Shown: positions 45,546-55,087 of the stretch, piece by piece
How positions within the stretch are numbered: position 1 is the first letter of the stretch
How the letters are laid out: each line of letters begins with the position of its first letter
Assembly (NCBI GenBank): GCA_963726105.1
Contig: CAVSBJ010000024.1
Span: forward strand, 682,001-746,000
DNA from: Roseiarcus sp963726105
Lineage (GTDB): Bacteria; Pseudomonadota; Alphaproteobacteria; Rhizobiales; Beijerinckiaceae
DNA length: 64,000 nt
Direction of reading: 5' to 3'
The notes under the pieces: generated by a model
The model's input: only the letters and a program-made list of their open reading frames with translations
The model's database searches: none
Told to the model about the DNA's origin: nothing
Position numbers and translations under genes: made by a program

Positions 45546-46739
45546 TCAACCGGCGAGCGCGCCAATCCTGAGCTTGACCTGACGGTAGTGGGCGCGCGCG
45601 ATCGGGATGGTGCAGCGTACAGGCAACCCGAGTTCGGCGATGCCGGCTTCGCCTGATCGTTTGACTCGCGCAATGCGATCGACCGACACGATGTAGCTGC
45701 GGTGGACCCTCAGGAACGCCTTCGGGTCGAGGCGCGCCTCAAGCGCGCTGATCGAGAGCGTGCAGAAATATTCCTTCTCGCCGTCGTGGACATAAGTGTA
45801 ATGGGCGTTGGCGCGGACGGCATAGATGTCGCTGACGGCGATGTCTCGCGGTCGCCCATCCTTTTCGACCCGGATCAAGGCGGCCCTTCTGACCGGTGGC
45901 GTGACCGGCGGCGGCTCGGCGGAGGGGGCCTCTTGGAACGGCGTTGGCGCCAGATCGCGCGACGCTATTGGAGCGCCCGGCGCGGCCGGTCCGGCCTGTG
46001 CCGGGGCGGCGATAGTTCGGGGAGCGCTCGCATCCGGCACGAGCGAGAGGAGAAAGGCGCCGGACACGCCGAAGGCGACGACGGTTGCGAGCAGCGCAAG
46101 CGTGTTGCGCGACAGCGCCAACTCGGCGCCGACAAAGCGCGAAACGTCGAAGCACAGCGGGTCCAGGCGCATCCCGGCCATCGCCGTGTAGTGCATTCCA
46201 GAAATCGCCAGGCCAAGCGCGACCGCGCCGAGGAACAACCGCGGGCGTGTCGGCCGGCTGTCGATCGTCCACAATGCGAAGGCGCTGGCCGCGATCGACA
46301 CCGCGATGGAGGCGACGACATAGGAAGGAACGTACGACGTCGGTCCGGCCAGATGCACCGCCGACATGCCAACATAATGCATGAGGCTGACGCCGAGGCC
46401 CATCGCCAGAGCGCCCGTGCCAATTCGAAACGCCGGCGCCCCTGGCATATGCGCGGCATAAGCGCCGATCCCGACCACAATGACGCAAATCAGGAAGGAG
46501 ATCAGCGTCGGCAGCACGAGATAATCGACGGCGCTGGGGAAATTCGCGGCCAGCATAGCGACGAAGTGCATCGACCAGACGCCGGTCGCGAGCGTAATCG
46601 CTGATCCAGCGATGGCGAGCCGTCGGCGGAAACCCTCGGCAGAGTCGATTCCGCGCGCGAGCGAGAGGCCGACGAAGCTGCCCTGAATGGCGATCGCGAT
46701 GGAAAGAGCCACGAGCCAGGGCTCGTGAGGAATCATCAT
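45546..46739 (-). CDS. coxC: MHYT sensor / LytTR DNA-binding regulator CoxC
   Basis: The protein joins a seven-helix MHYT membrane sensor to a cytoplasmic LytTR DNA-binding domain, as in CoxC and CoxH of carboxidotrophs. Three MHYT-type motifs lie in the membrane part: MHFVAML, MHYVGMS, MHYTAMA. MHYT domains are proposed to sense a diatomic gas such as CO or O2 through bound metal. A proline-rich linker follows, then the LytTR domain (DIAVSDIYAVRANAHYTYVH ... FLRVHRSYIVSVDRIARVKR). ATG at 46739 (MMIPHEPWLVALSIAIAIQG) is chosen over a start 114 bases upstream. It lies just upstream of coxMSLDEF on the same strand and probably switches it on. Confidence 0.87.
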   Translation of the reverse strand: MMIPHEPWLVALSIAIAIQGSFVGLSLARGIDSAEGFRRRLAIAGSAITLATGVWSMHFVAMLAANFPSAVDYLVLPTLISFLICVIVVGIGAYAAHMPGAPAFRIGTGALAMGLGVSLMHYVGMSAVHLAGPTSYVPSYVVASIAVSIAASAFALWTIDSRPTRPRLFLGAVALGLAISGMHYTAMAGMRLDPLCFDVSRFVGAELALSRNTLALLATVVAFGVSGAFLLSLVPDASAPRTIAAPAQAGPAAPGAPIASRDLAPTPFQEAPSAEPPPVTPPVRRAALIRVEKDGRPRDIAVSDIYAVRANAHYTYVHDGEKEYFCTLSISALEARLDPKAFLRVHRSYIVSVDRIARVKRSGEAGIAELGLPVRCTIPIARAHYRQVKLRIGALAG

Positions 46740-47176
46740 CCCGCGCCTCCCTAACGCGACGGTTTCGGCAGGCGAAAGTACTAAGGCTTGACCTGGGCTG
46801 CAACGATTTAGCGTTGTATAGATTGGAAGATATCGCTTGCTCGGAGAAACCAATTCCGCCCGGTTAAGTCATTCGGCGGAAAATCGAGAACGGTTATTCC
46901 AGGTCAGGCCGCGTCCGTCATCCGCGGGCCTCGAACGCCTTGGCTCGGCGACTGGGGAGCGAGTGGACAGCGGAGCGCGCGGGAGCGTTCTCGCGACGCT
47001 CGGCGCTTTCACCATTCCTGTTAGCAGCCGCATAACGCTAATATCGAAAGACCGGATTCCTTTCCGATTCCGCGCCCCACTGGCTCGCATCTTCATCAAA
47101 ATTCCACATCCGGGATAAGACTGAAGTAAGGGCTTCGCGCGCAGGATTTCCCCATCACGAAGGGGTCGTCGCGAGG
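46740..47176. other. Divergent intergenic region between coxC and the Tad genes
   Basis: About 440 bp with no convincing gene on either strand. It must hold promoters for coxC (leftward) and the first TadE-like gene (rightward). I see no strong repeat, tRNA or terminator in it. The coxC frame stays open to 46853, so a longer N-terminus cannot be excluded. Confidence 0.5.
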
Positions 47177-47731
47177 ATGGATTCAGTGGGCAAATTCTTC
47201 GCTGGCGTGAGCCGCTCAGCGCGAAAGCTCGCCGGTGACGAGGCCGGCTCGCCAGCGGTCGAATTCGCTCTGGTCTTTCCCATTTTCATCGGTGTCGTGC
47301 TCGCCACTCTGCAGGCGGGGTCGATCTTCCTGGTCAAGGCGTTCTTCGAATCCGGGGCGGAGCAGGCGGCGAGGATCGTTCTCACCAATCAGACCTCGTC
47401 GCTGACAGCGGCGCAGTTCCAAACTGAAATCTGCAATCAGTTGACTGCGCTCTTCAATTGCGGGCAATTGACGGTCGAACTCGAGCCCATGCCCGCTGGC
47501 ACGACGAATGTCAGCGCTCTGCTGCCGACATTCGACTCAAAAGGAAACGTTGTTGGCACGCCGCCGGTCGATGTCGGCGCCAAGGCCGGTGCCGCGGGCA
47601 CGGACATGCTGCTCGTGGTCATGTATCCGTGGCCCGTCTACGGCGGCCCGCTCGGCCTTAACTTTGCGAACATGGGGAACGGCAAAATGCTCATGACCTC
47701 GACCCAGGTGTTCCGGATCGAGCCCCTGTGA
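47177..47731 (+). CDS. TadE-like pilus assembly protein
   Basis: This 184-residue protein has a short cytoplasmic N-terminus and one TadE-type membrane segment: AGSPAVEFALVFPIFIGVVL with the conserved acidic residue after the cleavage-like position (AVEFAL). The rest is periplasmic with few charged residues and two cysteines (CNQLTALFNC). TadE/F proteins are minor pseudopilins of Flp/Tad tight-adherence pili. It overlaps the next TadE/G-like gene by four bases. No tadA-C or rcpA genes are adjacent, so the pair is separated from the main locus or is an orphan set. Confidence 0.8.
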   Translation: MDSVGKFFAGVSRSARKLAGDEAGSPAVEFALVFPIFIGVVLATLQAGSIFLVKAFFESGAEQAARIVLTNQTSSLTAAQFQTEICNQLTALFNCGQLTVELEPMPAGTTNVSALLPTFDSKGNVVGTPPVDVGAKAGAAGTDMLLVVMYPWPVYGGPLGLNFANMGNGKMLMTSTQVFRIEPL

Positions 47732-48378
47732 TGAAGAGGACAATCCGCATCGCGCGGCTCCTCCCCCGCCGCTCGCACGCGTTCCTCGGCGACGCCAAAG
47801 GCCTCGCGGCTGTGGAGCTGGCGCTGATCCTGCCGATCGCGCTGATGCTGATGAGTCTCGTCGTCTTTGGCGGCCAGGCCTACAGCGTGCAGCGCAAAGT
47901 GACGCTGGCCGCGACCACGGTCGCCAATATTTTCGCCCAAGCCAACAACGTCAATACCTCCACGATCACCGCCGCTGAGCTTAACCAGATTCTCTCCTAT
48001 CCCGACCTGATCCTCTACCCTTACGACGGCAGCAGCGCCGCGGTCGTGGTGTCGCAATTGCTGGTCACCACCTCGAACGGGACCGCGACCGGCACGGTTT
48101 GCGGGAGCTGGCCGAACGCGAACGGAATAGCCCGCACGATCGGCTCGCAATTGTCGGTCGATCCATCGATCGCCGCCGCTTTTTCCGGCTCAGCCACCAA
48201 CAACAATCCCGCTTGCGGCAGTATCCCTGCCAACACCGTCCCCACCAATTACGTCGTTCTCGGCGAGGTGAGTTATCCGTTCCAGGCGACCGGAATCTAT
48301 TTCGCGGTCGGTACGATCACCCTGCACGATTCGATCATCATGATCCCTCGCGTCGCGAGCCCGATCATGGTGCAGTAA
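47728..48378 (+). CDS. TadE/TadG-like pilus assembly protein
   Basis: ATG at 47728 overlaps the previous stop (ATGA). The 216-residue product has the membrane segment GLAAVELALILPIALMLMSL with the TadE-like AVELAL core, followed by a periplasmic region rich in Thr, Ser, Asn and Ala (ATTVANIFAQANNVNTSTIT) and two cysteines near the middle. It resembles the longer Tad pseudopilin partners. The tail IIMIPRVASPIMV is short and hydrophobic. The function is pilus assembly or secretion at the envelope, inferred from the family. Confidence 0.77.
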   Translation: MMKRTIRIARLLPRRSHAFLGDAKGLAAVELALILPIALMLMSLVVFGGQAYSVQRKVTLAATTVANIFAQANNVNTSTITAAELNQILSYPDLILYPYDGSSAAVVVSQLLVTTSNGTATGTVCGSWPNANGIARTIGSQLSVDPSIAAAFSGSATNNNPACGSIPANTVPTNYVVLGEVSYPFQATGIYFAVGTITLHDSIIMIPRVASPIMVQ

Positions 48379-48781
48379 CGAAGCGGCGAGCGCGTCGATA
48401 GGGGCGCCCCTTCACATTGAGGTGCGCTTCCGGAAGTCTTCTTCAACCCGGCCATCGCGCTTCGGACGGCGTCGGCGCTCGGGAGTTCCTCAGCGCGCTC
48501 GCCAGGACCGGACCTCTCACGTATAGGGCCGCGTCAAACGCACATACTATGCGCTTCCGTCCTTGCGCTCGACGGCTTCGATGTCGCATTAAGGACGGGC
48601 GGGCTCGGGCATAGCCAACTCTATGGGCGCGGTCAGTGAATAGCGCCGTCGGAAAACCATTCCGGCACGTTCTTAGTGGCCTCGGGGCAAGTTCGGCTCC
48701 CTTCAAGGGTGTGGCCGGAACAGGTGGTGTTCGTCACCGCACGGTCGGCTCGATGTCCGCCTCGGCCTCTCCCTGGTTTAG
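48379..48781. other. Gap between the Tad genes and the IS5 remnant
   Basis: About 400 bp with only short unconvincing frames. I find no recognisable gene, tRNA or strong terminator. The right portion (about 48740-48781) is probably already part of the insertion sequence, since the transposase reading continues from there. Confidence 0.45.
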
Positions 48782-49605
48782 GTGGTTGCGGCCAAACAAT
48801 TGGGCTCTTATAGGATTCTGGACCGGCTTGAGCAGGCGTTCGATTGGTCGCCATTCGAGGCGTTGCTTTCGCCGATCCATGGCTCGGCGATGGGAGCGCC
48901 AGGCTATCCGCCTTTGACGATGTCCAAGATCGTTCTTATGCAGCAATGGCACACGCTCTCTGGTCCCGCCGAGGAGGCGGTGCGCGACCGGCTGTCGTTC
49001 CGCCGCTTTTGTGGCCTGCCGCTGGACCTGGAGACGCCCGACCACGCCTCAATCTGGCGGTTTCGCCAGATGATCGACAAGCTCGGCCTGTCGACGAAGC
49101 TTTTGGCTGAGGTCAACCGGCAGTCCGACGCGGGCGGCTTCGTCATCAAGCGCGGCACGCTGGTCGACGCGACCCTCGTCGCCGGCGCGGTCAGGCACCC
49201 TTGACGTGCCCGGCGGCGTTAATCCGCGCGACCTCGAGGCGCGTTTCAGGCGCAAGCGTGACAAAGACCTACTTCGGTTACAAGGCGTATCTGGCGGTGG
49301 ACGAGGAGAGCGGTCGGGTGCGCCAGGCCGAGATGACCTCAGCCAACGTGCACGACTCCCGTCTGGGCGAAGCTCTGATCCAGGGTGACGAACAGGGCTA
49401 TTTCGCCGACAGGGCTTATGACAGCCAGGCTTTGCGCGAAACACTCGAACGGCGGGCCTGGTCGACGGAATCGTCTGGAAGGTCAAGCACGCCCGCTATT
49501 CGCTCGAGCCCTGGCAAAAGCTTCACAACGCCTGGGCGGGAAGCGTGCGCTCAGCGGTCGAGCGCGCCTTTCGCCACGATGAAGCGCTGGTACGGCATGG
49601 AAAGA
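48782..49605 (+). mobile_element. IS5-family transposase, decayed
   Basis: The N-terminal half is readable: LEQAFDWSPFEALLSPIHGS, GYPPLTMSKIVLMQQWHTLS, RDRLSFRRFCGLPLDLETPD and HASIWRFRQMIDKLGLSTKL, then RGTLVDATLVA with the first catalytic Asp. A stop and frameshifts at 49201-49265 split off GGVNPRDLEARF and then KTYFGYKAYLAVDEESGRVR, followed by QAEMTSANVHDSRLGEALIQ with the second Asp region. A further shift near 49470 leads to the last pieces (SAVERAFRHD, ATMKRWYGM). The normal C-terminus is missing. No functional enzyme is possible. The element separates the Tad genes from cysG. Confidence 0.8.
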
Positions 49606-50587
49606 CGGCCTGCCAGAGCCCGGAAAGCGAAAAATCGCCGGCCAAAACGGCGCAAAGCTCCCCCACACAATCCTACAAAACCCGTTCTCGCTACCTCGAC
49701 CCATCGCTTCCAGCCACTCGGCCGCTTCTGCAAAGCTCTCTGTGCAATTGCGTGCGGAAAAATGCGAGCGCTTATGTCTGATACTCGTTTTTGGCGACGG
49801 CGATCAAATCGCCCGTAGCCTGAGTATCGCTCATCGGTCAATGGGCTTAGCAAAAGGTAACGAAAAGCCCCGGTTTTTGGAAAACAATGGAACTCAGTCT
49901 TTATTCGCACGTTTTAAGCTCACGATCTCAAATGAACCGCAGTGAGACACTCCGATGTTGGCCCTGTTGTTGAATCATAGCCCCGCGTTTCTGACCGGCG
50001 AGCTTTTCCTTGGGCTATGCCTCGGGATGTTCGGCTGTGCCTTGGTCGGCACGGCGCGTCAAAAATATTCGGTCCGAGTTCCGGCGTCGGAGATGGACCG
50101 GGTGGGTCGTTGATGACGTTCGAAGCCGCATTCGTGCTCGTGAAAGTAGAGATTTCTCGTGAAGGTATGAGGTTCGAGGGACGCAGTGAGCGGGAGGCGC
50201 GTTTTAGCGGGTATTCCTCGCGCTGATTGTTCGGCCCAGCACCCCGCAGAGTCGAGAAGCTTGCCACTCGCCACGCGCTCTCGTCGGATCGTCCACAAGG
50301 ACAATGGCGAATGCCTATAACCCAAAGCTCCTCGCAGTCTACGGCTCACTGCTGTGCGGACATGCTGGGCGTCACTCTTCCGGCAAGCTCGCCGAGCAGC
50401 ACCAGAGCAACGAGACTTAGGAGGCGGTAAGGGGAATTGCTCGGACGACAATCGACTGCAGGAAATCAGAAATCATCGTAAACTTTGCCCAATGTACATC
50501 ATGCCCGCCTCAGGTCAAGCGAGGCTGGCTGTCCCTGCGCTCCGGACTTTGGGGAGAGGCGCTACAAAGGTTATCCCCGCTTCGAGG
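49606..50587. other. Gene-poor stretch right of the IS5 remnant
   Basis: Nearly 1 kb with lower coding density. Several open frames of 60-130 codons occur on both strands, but none shows a known motif, a good ribosome site or consistent codon bias. The first about 150 bp may be further IS debris. The stretch looks like a decayed accessory region leading into the dispersed repeat at 50588. Confidence 0.45.
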
Positions 50588-50798
50588 CGCGTAACCCGTT
50601 GAAAAGTATCGATTCGGACGAGAGAAACTGAGGAAATCCAAGAGACTCCAACCCTCATAGGAGGGGCCTTCGCAGTCAACCCGGCCGCAAGCCAAGCCCA
50701 AGTCGACCGGATGAGCCGGTCCGCAGCCGGGTAGGGGCCGAAGCGGCTCCATCCCGATGCAAGGCGACCTGCTTTGTGAACCGGCTGAAGGCCGGGGC
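50588..50798. repeat. Dispersed intergenic repeat, copy B
   Basis: This is the second copy of the repeat described at 22611-22808. Collinear shared blocks are TTGAAAAGTATCGATTCGGA (one base differs in copy A), GGAAATCCAAGA, CCTTCGCAG, AGCCAAG and CTCCATCCCGATG. On the minus strand both copies contain an open frame with a shared RPNR-x-FS tract. It is followed by GC-rich inverted segments (ACCGGCTGAAGGCCGGGG) and lies about 130 bp before cysG. Confidence 0.6.
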
Positions 50799-50929
50799 TT
50801 TCTGCTTTCGCTTTGCTCTGAAAGTCGAAAGGCCTAGAAGGGCGGCCTTGTGAATCGGATGACAGCCCCTTTCAGTCCCCTGCCTCAGGACCAGGTGCCG
50901 CGCGCGATGCGGTCCGGCGCCGGATAACC

Positions 50930-52351
50930 ATGCGCCATCTGCCAATTTTTCTCGAGCTCGGCGGTAAGGCCGCAATCGTCGTGGGCGGCGGCGTGGTAGC
51001 CGCACGGCGGGCGGAACACCTGATCAAAGCCGGCGCGCGCGTGACGGCGTTCGCGCCTGCCCTCAGCGACGATTTTCGTGAGCTTCTCGATGCGCCGAAC
51101 TTTCGCCACGTCGCGCAAAATCCCAAGCCTGAGGATTTCGAGAACTTCGAGCTCTGCTTCGTGGCGCTCGAGGACGAGCGTTCGTCAGCCGAGGCCTGGG
51201 CGGCGGCAAAGAAGGCCGGCGCATGGGTGAACGTCGCCGACCGGCCGCATTTCTGCGACTTCATCATGCCCGCGATTATCGACCGCGATCCGCTTGTCAT
51301 CGCGATTTCGACCGGCGGGGCTTCGCCGATACTGGGGCGTATGCTGAAGGCGCGCCTGGAAACCGCCGTTCCCGCCGCTTACGGCCGCCTTGCAGACCTC
51401 ATGGGCGGATTCCGCGACGCGGTGGGCAAGGCGATCGCTTCTCCGATCATGCGGCGCCGATTCTGGGAGACCGTGCTTGAGGGACCAATCGCGGAACGCG
51501 CGCTCTCAGGCGACGAGAGCGCCGCAGCGGCCGAACTCACTCGTGTCATAGAACGTGCGGCGACTGACAAAGCCGAGGCGCCGCGCGGCGAGGTCTATCT
51601 CGTCGGGGCGGGCCCCGGGGATCCCGATCTTCTCACCTTCCGTGCTCTTAGGCTCATGCAAAAGGCCGACGTCGTGCTCTACGACCGGCTCACCGACCAG
51701 CACGTAATGAACCTCGTGCGTCGTGAGGCGGAGCGCATCTATGTCGGCAAGCAGCCGGAGGACCATGAATTGCCGCAAGGCGAGATCAGCGCGCTCCTGG
51801 TCAAGCTCGCCAAGCAGGGCAAGCGGGTGCTGCGTCTCAAGGGTGGCGACCCCTTTGTGTTCGGTCGGGGCGGCGAGGAGATTGAAGCGCTCGCCGCAGA
51901 GGCGATCCCGTTTCAGGTCTGCCCTGGGATTACCGCCGCGATCGGCGCGTCGGCCTATGCCGGCATTCCGCTCACCCATCGCGATCACGCGCAAGCTTGC
52001 GTGTTTGTGACCGGCCACGGCAAGGACGGTAAAATCGATCTCGACTGGACGGCGCTCTTGCAACCGCGCCAGACGGTCGCGATCTATATGGGGCTGCGCA
52101 ACGTCGAGGCCCTGACGCGCGAGTTCGTTGCGCGCGGCGCGGACGCGGATTTGCCGGCGGCGATCATTGATAACGCAACCCGCCCCAATCAACGGGTGGT
52201 TGTCGGCACGCTCGGAACGCTGGCCGGGAGGGCGCGCACGGCCGAACTGACCGGGCCCTCGATGATCATCGTCGGGACGGTTGTGACGCTGCGAGACACG
52301 CTCGATTGGCGCCCGGCTGCCGAGCCGCGCGCGGCGAGCGGGAAGGACTGA
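50930..52351 (+). CDS. cysG: Siroheme synthase CysG (trifunctional)
   Basis: CysG turns uroporphyrinogen III into siroheme, the cofactor of sulfite and nitrite reductases. The N-terminal part (about 1-205) is the NAD-dependent precorrin-2 dehydrogenase/ferrochelatase: VVGGGVVAARRAEHLIKAGA, VALEDERSSAEA, ISTGGASPILGRMLKARLE. The C-terminal part is the SAM-uroporphyrinogen III methyltransferase: VYLVGAGPGDPDLLTFRALR, VLRLKGGDPFVFGRGGEEIE, VCPGITAAIGASAYAGIPLT. Full length, 473 residues. ATG at 50930 gives the standard MRHLPIFLEL opening. The mrp gene follows one base after the stop, so they are likely co-transcribed. Confidence 0.95.
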   Translation: MRHLPIFLELGGKAAIVVGGGVVAARRAEHLIKAGARVTAFAPALSDDFRELLDAPNFRHVAQNPKPEDFENFELCFVALEDERSSAEAWAAAKKAGAWVNVADRPHFCDFIMPAIIDRDPLVIAISTGGASPILGRMLKARLETAVPAAYGRLADLMGGFRDAVGKAIASPIMRRRFWETVLEGPIAERALSGDESAAAAELTRVIERAATDKAEAPRGEVYLVGAGPGDPDLLTFRALRLMQKADVVLYDRLTDQHVMNLVRREAERIYVGKQPEDHELPQGEISALLVKLAKQGKRVLRLKGGDPFVFGRGGEEIEALAAEAIPFQVCPGITAAIGASAYAGIPLTHRDHAQACVFVTGHGKDGKIDLDWTALLQPRQTVAIYMGLRNVEALTREFVARGADADLPAAIIDNATRPNQRVVVGTLGTLAGRARTAELTGPSMIIVGTVVTLRDTLDWRPAAEPRAASGKD

Positions 52352-52352
52352 G

Positions 52353-53483
52353 ATGGTTTCTCGCGACGAGGTCATGGCCGCGCTGACGGCGATCCCCGGC
52401 CCGGACGGGCGCGCGTCTTTGCCCGATTCCGGGGCAGTTTCGGGCGTCACCATCCGCGATGGCAAGGTGTTCGTTGCGATCGCTATTGACCCCACGCGCG
52501 CCAAGGCGATGGAAACGATGCGGGCTGAAGCCGAGGCGGCAATCCGGACGCTTCCGGGCGTCGCCGGGGCCGTGGTGACGCTGACCGCCGAATCCGCGCG
52601 TGCCGTTGCCGGCGCGTCGCCCGGCCACACCCACGAGAGCAAGGCGCCGCCCCGGCACGGCCGGCCGAGCGAGCCCCTGCCCGGGGTCAAGCACATCATC
52701 GCGGTCGCCTCGGGCAAGGGCGGAGTGGGCAAGTCGACTGTCGCCTGCAATCTCGCCGTTGGGCTCGCCAAGCTCGGCCTCGCGGTCGGCGTTCTTGACG
52801 CCGACCTGTTCGGGCCATCGATGCCCAAGCTGTTCGGGATCCACTCCAAGCCAGGCTTGGCGCCGGACGGCAAGCGGCTCATCCCGCTTGAAAGCGCCGG
52901 GGTGAAGGTGATGTCGATCGGCTTCCTGATCGACGAGGGCGCGCCGGTGGTCTGGCGGGGACCGATGGTGGTCTCGGCGCTCAACCAGCTCTTGCGTGAG
53001 GTGGTCTGGGGCGAGCTCGACGTGCTGGTCGTCGACATGCCGCCCGGCACAGGCGACACGCAGCTGACGATGGCCCAGAACGTGCCGCTTGCGGGAGCAG
53101 TGATCGTATCGACGCCGCAGGATCTGGCGCTGATCGACGCCCGGCGCGGCATTGCGATGTTCAATCAGGTCAAAGTGCCGCTGCTCGGGGTGGTGGAGAA
53201 TATGAGCTACTTCGTCTGTCCGCATTGCGGCGGCCGCACGGATGTCTTTTCGCACGGGGGGGCGCGCAAAGAAGCCGAAAAGCTCGGTGTTCCGTTCCTC
53301 GGTGAAGTGCCGCTCGATATCGCCATCCGCGCCAATTCCGATGAAGGGCGCCCGGTCATCGCGAGCATGGCCGAAAGCCCGCAGGCCGACGCCTTGCTCC
53401 AGATTGCTCGACGGGTGGCGGACACGCTTGCCGCCGGCGCGCCGGGCGCAAAGCCCGCGCCACGCATCCGCATCCTGGAGTGA
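52353..53483 (+). CDS. apbC: Iron-sulfur cluster carrier protein Mrp/ApbC
   Basis: Mrp-family ATPases carry and transfer Fe-S clusters in the cytoplasm. The 376-residue product has an N-terminal FSCA/MIP18 (DUF59) domain at about 1-80, then the deviant Walker A GKGGVGKST (121-129), LDADLFGPSMPKLFG, DVLVVDMPPGTGDTQLTMAQ, and the cluster-binding CPHCGG (CxxC) near residue 290. A Gly/His/Pro-rich linker joins the domains. The following DUF971 gene starts 11 bp later; Mrp and DUF971 proteins are often neighbours or fused. Confidence 0.93.
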   Translation: MVSRDEVMAALTAIPGPDGRASLPDSGAVSGVTIRDGKVFVAIAIDPTRAKAMETMRAEAEAAIRTLPGVAGAVVTLTAESARAVAGASPGHTHESKAPPRHGRPSEPLPGVKHIIAVASGKGGVGKSTVACNLAVGLAKLGLAVGVLDADLFGPSMPKLFGIHSKPGLAPDGKRLIPLESAGVKVMSIGFLIDEGAPVVWRGPMVVSALNQLLREVVWGELDVLVVDMPPGTGDTQLTMAQNVPLAGAVIVSTPQDLALIDARRGIAMFNQVKVPLLGVVENMSYFVCPHCGGRTDVFSHGGARKEAEKLGVPFLGEVPLDIAIRANSDEGRPVIASMAESPQADALLQIARRVADTLAAGAPGAKPAPRIRILE

Positions 53484-53494
53484 AGTGAGCCGCG

Positions 53495-53782
53495 ATGGCC
53501 TGGCCGACTGATATTGCGGCGATGGACAAGGGGCGCATCTTGGAAGCCGCCTTCGACGACGGCCAAGTGATCCGCCTGACCGCCGAGCGGCTACGCGTCG
53601 AGAGCCCGAGCGCTGAAGTGCAGGGCCACTCGCCGCGCCAAAAAAAGATTGTCACCGGCAAGGAGAACGTCGCCATCGTCGCGATCGAGCCCGTTGGCAA
53701 TTACGCCATCAAGATCGTGTTCGACGATGGACACGACACCGGCCTCTACAGCTGGGACTATCTGCGTAAGCTGGCGCGTTGA
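53495..53782 (+). CDS. DUF971 domain protein (GBBH-like N-terminal domain)
   Basis: This small 95-residue protein consists of one DUF971 domain. Typical segments are FDDGQVIRLTAERLRVESPS, AEVQGH and the C-terminal VGNYAIKIVFDDGHDTGLYSWDYLRKL. The G-x-Y-A-x-x-I-x-F-D-D-G-H-x-T-G-L-Y-S-W-D-Y-L pattern is highly conserved in the family. The domain resembles the N-terminus of gamma-butyrobetaine hydroxylase and occurs beside or fused to Mrp, so a role in Fe-S or iron handling is likely but unproven. Confidence 0.88.
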   Translation: MAWPTDIAAMDKGRILEAAFDDGQVIRLTAERLRVESPSAEVQGHSPRQKKIVTGKENVAIVAIEPVGNYAIKIVFDDGHDTGLYSWDYLRKLAR

Positions 53783-54036
53783 AAGGGGGCGGTTTTGCGC
53801 CTGCTCCTCGCCATGAGCGCTCGTTGGCTTATTATACTATTGCATAATGTACTATAATGCCTAAGGCCGGAACCATGCCCGCGCAATCCTTCAGCGTGAA
53901 ACCAAACGGGGTCCCAAGTAACTGAAAACATTACGGTCGAGAAACTAAAATGAAAGTAAGGCCAGGACGCTGAACCCGTTCCCCAAGACGGCTGTTCGCC
54001 GCTTGATGGCGGCCGGCGCTGACAAAGCCCAGCCTC

Positions 54037-54930
54037 TCAGAACCGCGAGAGAATCGTACCCGCGATGTCGCACTGGAAACCCTCCAGCGCTCGCGAGATC
54101 TTGCTGATATCTCTCGCTCTTGTTCGGTGGCGCCGAGCGGTCAGCATCGCGGCGCCGACGCGCGATGCGACAACGTAGGCGTCCGCGCTCTCTAACGCCG
54201 CCGGGGTGTCGTAGATCACCACGCCATAGTTTCGCTGCGCATTCTGCGACAATGTCAAAAATTCCTTGGAGCTCAGCAATTCCTGCGGGTGGGGTGCGGT
54301 TGCGCCTGCGACGAGCAGCGACAGGCCGGGCACGATGTCGATTGTGACCGGCGGCAACTCGGCATCGCCATGGGTCAGGGCTTCGACGAGACCCTCCGTC
54401 TTTGGATCCACGCCAAACAGCGCGGCCAGCCTTGGCTTCCTCAAGTTTGCATCGACAAGGAGAGTGGGAACAGCCATTTGCGCGAAAGATAACGCCAGAT
54501 TGGCGGCGAAATAAGTCACTCCGACCTTGCGGTGGGGACCGATGACGGCGAAGGCGTTCTTGCCCTGCGACAAGGGTCCGGTCGCGAGCGCGGACCTTAC
54601 GGAGCGGAAGGCTTCCGCGGCGGTGCTGAATGGCTGGTAGCCGACAACCAACTCGCGGGAAAAGCGGCCTTCGTCGACGCCGAAGTTTAGAACCGGATAA
54701 TTGTAGCGTTTCGACAGCGCCAGGAACAAACTGTCGCGTCGCACCAGGCCCAGCGCGATCGCCGCCTCTCCAAATGTCAGCCCTTTGCGCCGCTGAAACC
54801 CGCGGATGGCCTCGACCTGAGCTTCGCTCAGATTGCCTGCCGCGAGAATTTGCTGCTCGATCGGATCCTTCGACGTCTGGACGGCGACGACGTTGTCCGA
54901 GTCTTTTTGATAATTTGGTTTAATCGCCAT
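54037..54930 (-). CDS. EpsG/CpsD-like tyrosine-kinase-family protein with degenerate P-loop
   Basis: The protein belongs to the BY-kinase group that controls exopolysaccharide chain length with Wzz partners. An N-terminal about 90 residues (GNLSEAQVEAIRGFQRRKGL, TFGEAAIALGLV) resemble the MshEN-like domain of EpsG. The kinase part has AEAFRSVRSALA, then GPHRKVGVTYFAANLALSFA where a P-loop GxGxGKS/T should stand (131-140), and the Walker A' TLLVDANLRKPRLAALFG. The key Lys-Ser/Thr pair is missing and there is no C-terminal tyrosine cluster. It may be a regulatory or inactive paralogue. Last gene of the four-gene eps operon. Confidence 0.78.
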   Translation of the reverse strand: MAIKPNYQKDSDNVVAVQTSKDPIEQQILAAGNLSEAQVEAIRGFQRRKGLTFGEAAIALGLVRRDSLFLALSKRYNYPVLNFGVDEGRFSRELVVGYQPFSTAAEAFRSVRSALATGPLSQGKNAFAVIGPHRKVGVTYFAANLALSFAQMAVPTLLVDANLRKPRLAALFGVDPKTEGLVEALTHGDAELPPVTIDIVPGLSLLVAGATAPHPQELLSSKEFLTLSQNAQRNYGVVIYDTPAALESADAYVVASRVGAAMLTARRHRTRARDISKISRALEGFQCDIAGTILSRF

Positions 54931-55087
54931 GGACTCAAGCTCTCAACTATTCAGCTGACGACCCGCTGCACGCAACGAGGCCCTCAAAAAAAACGTTACC
55001 CCCCAAACTCTTCCGAACTGTTCCTGGTCCCGGGGCTAGCCCAGGGGCGCCCAAAACTGACGGTTAATACATCCCGCGTCTACGAAC

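Noticed and set aside
50059..50451. Open frame of 130 codons on the minus strand in the gene-poor region
   Set aside because: No motif, no good ribosome site, mixed codon use; could be IS debris. I could not support it as a gene.
53783..54036. AT-rich patch TTATTATACTATTGCATAAT near 53830 as a promoter
   Set aside because: TATAAT-like boxes occur but no -35 element at 16-18 bp spacing, and both flanking genes converge on this gap.
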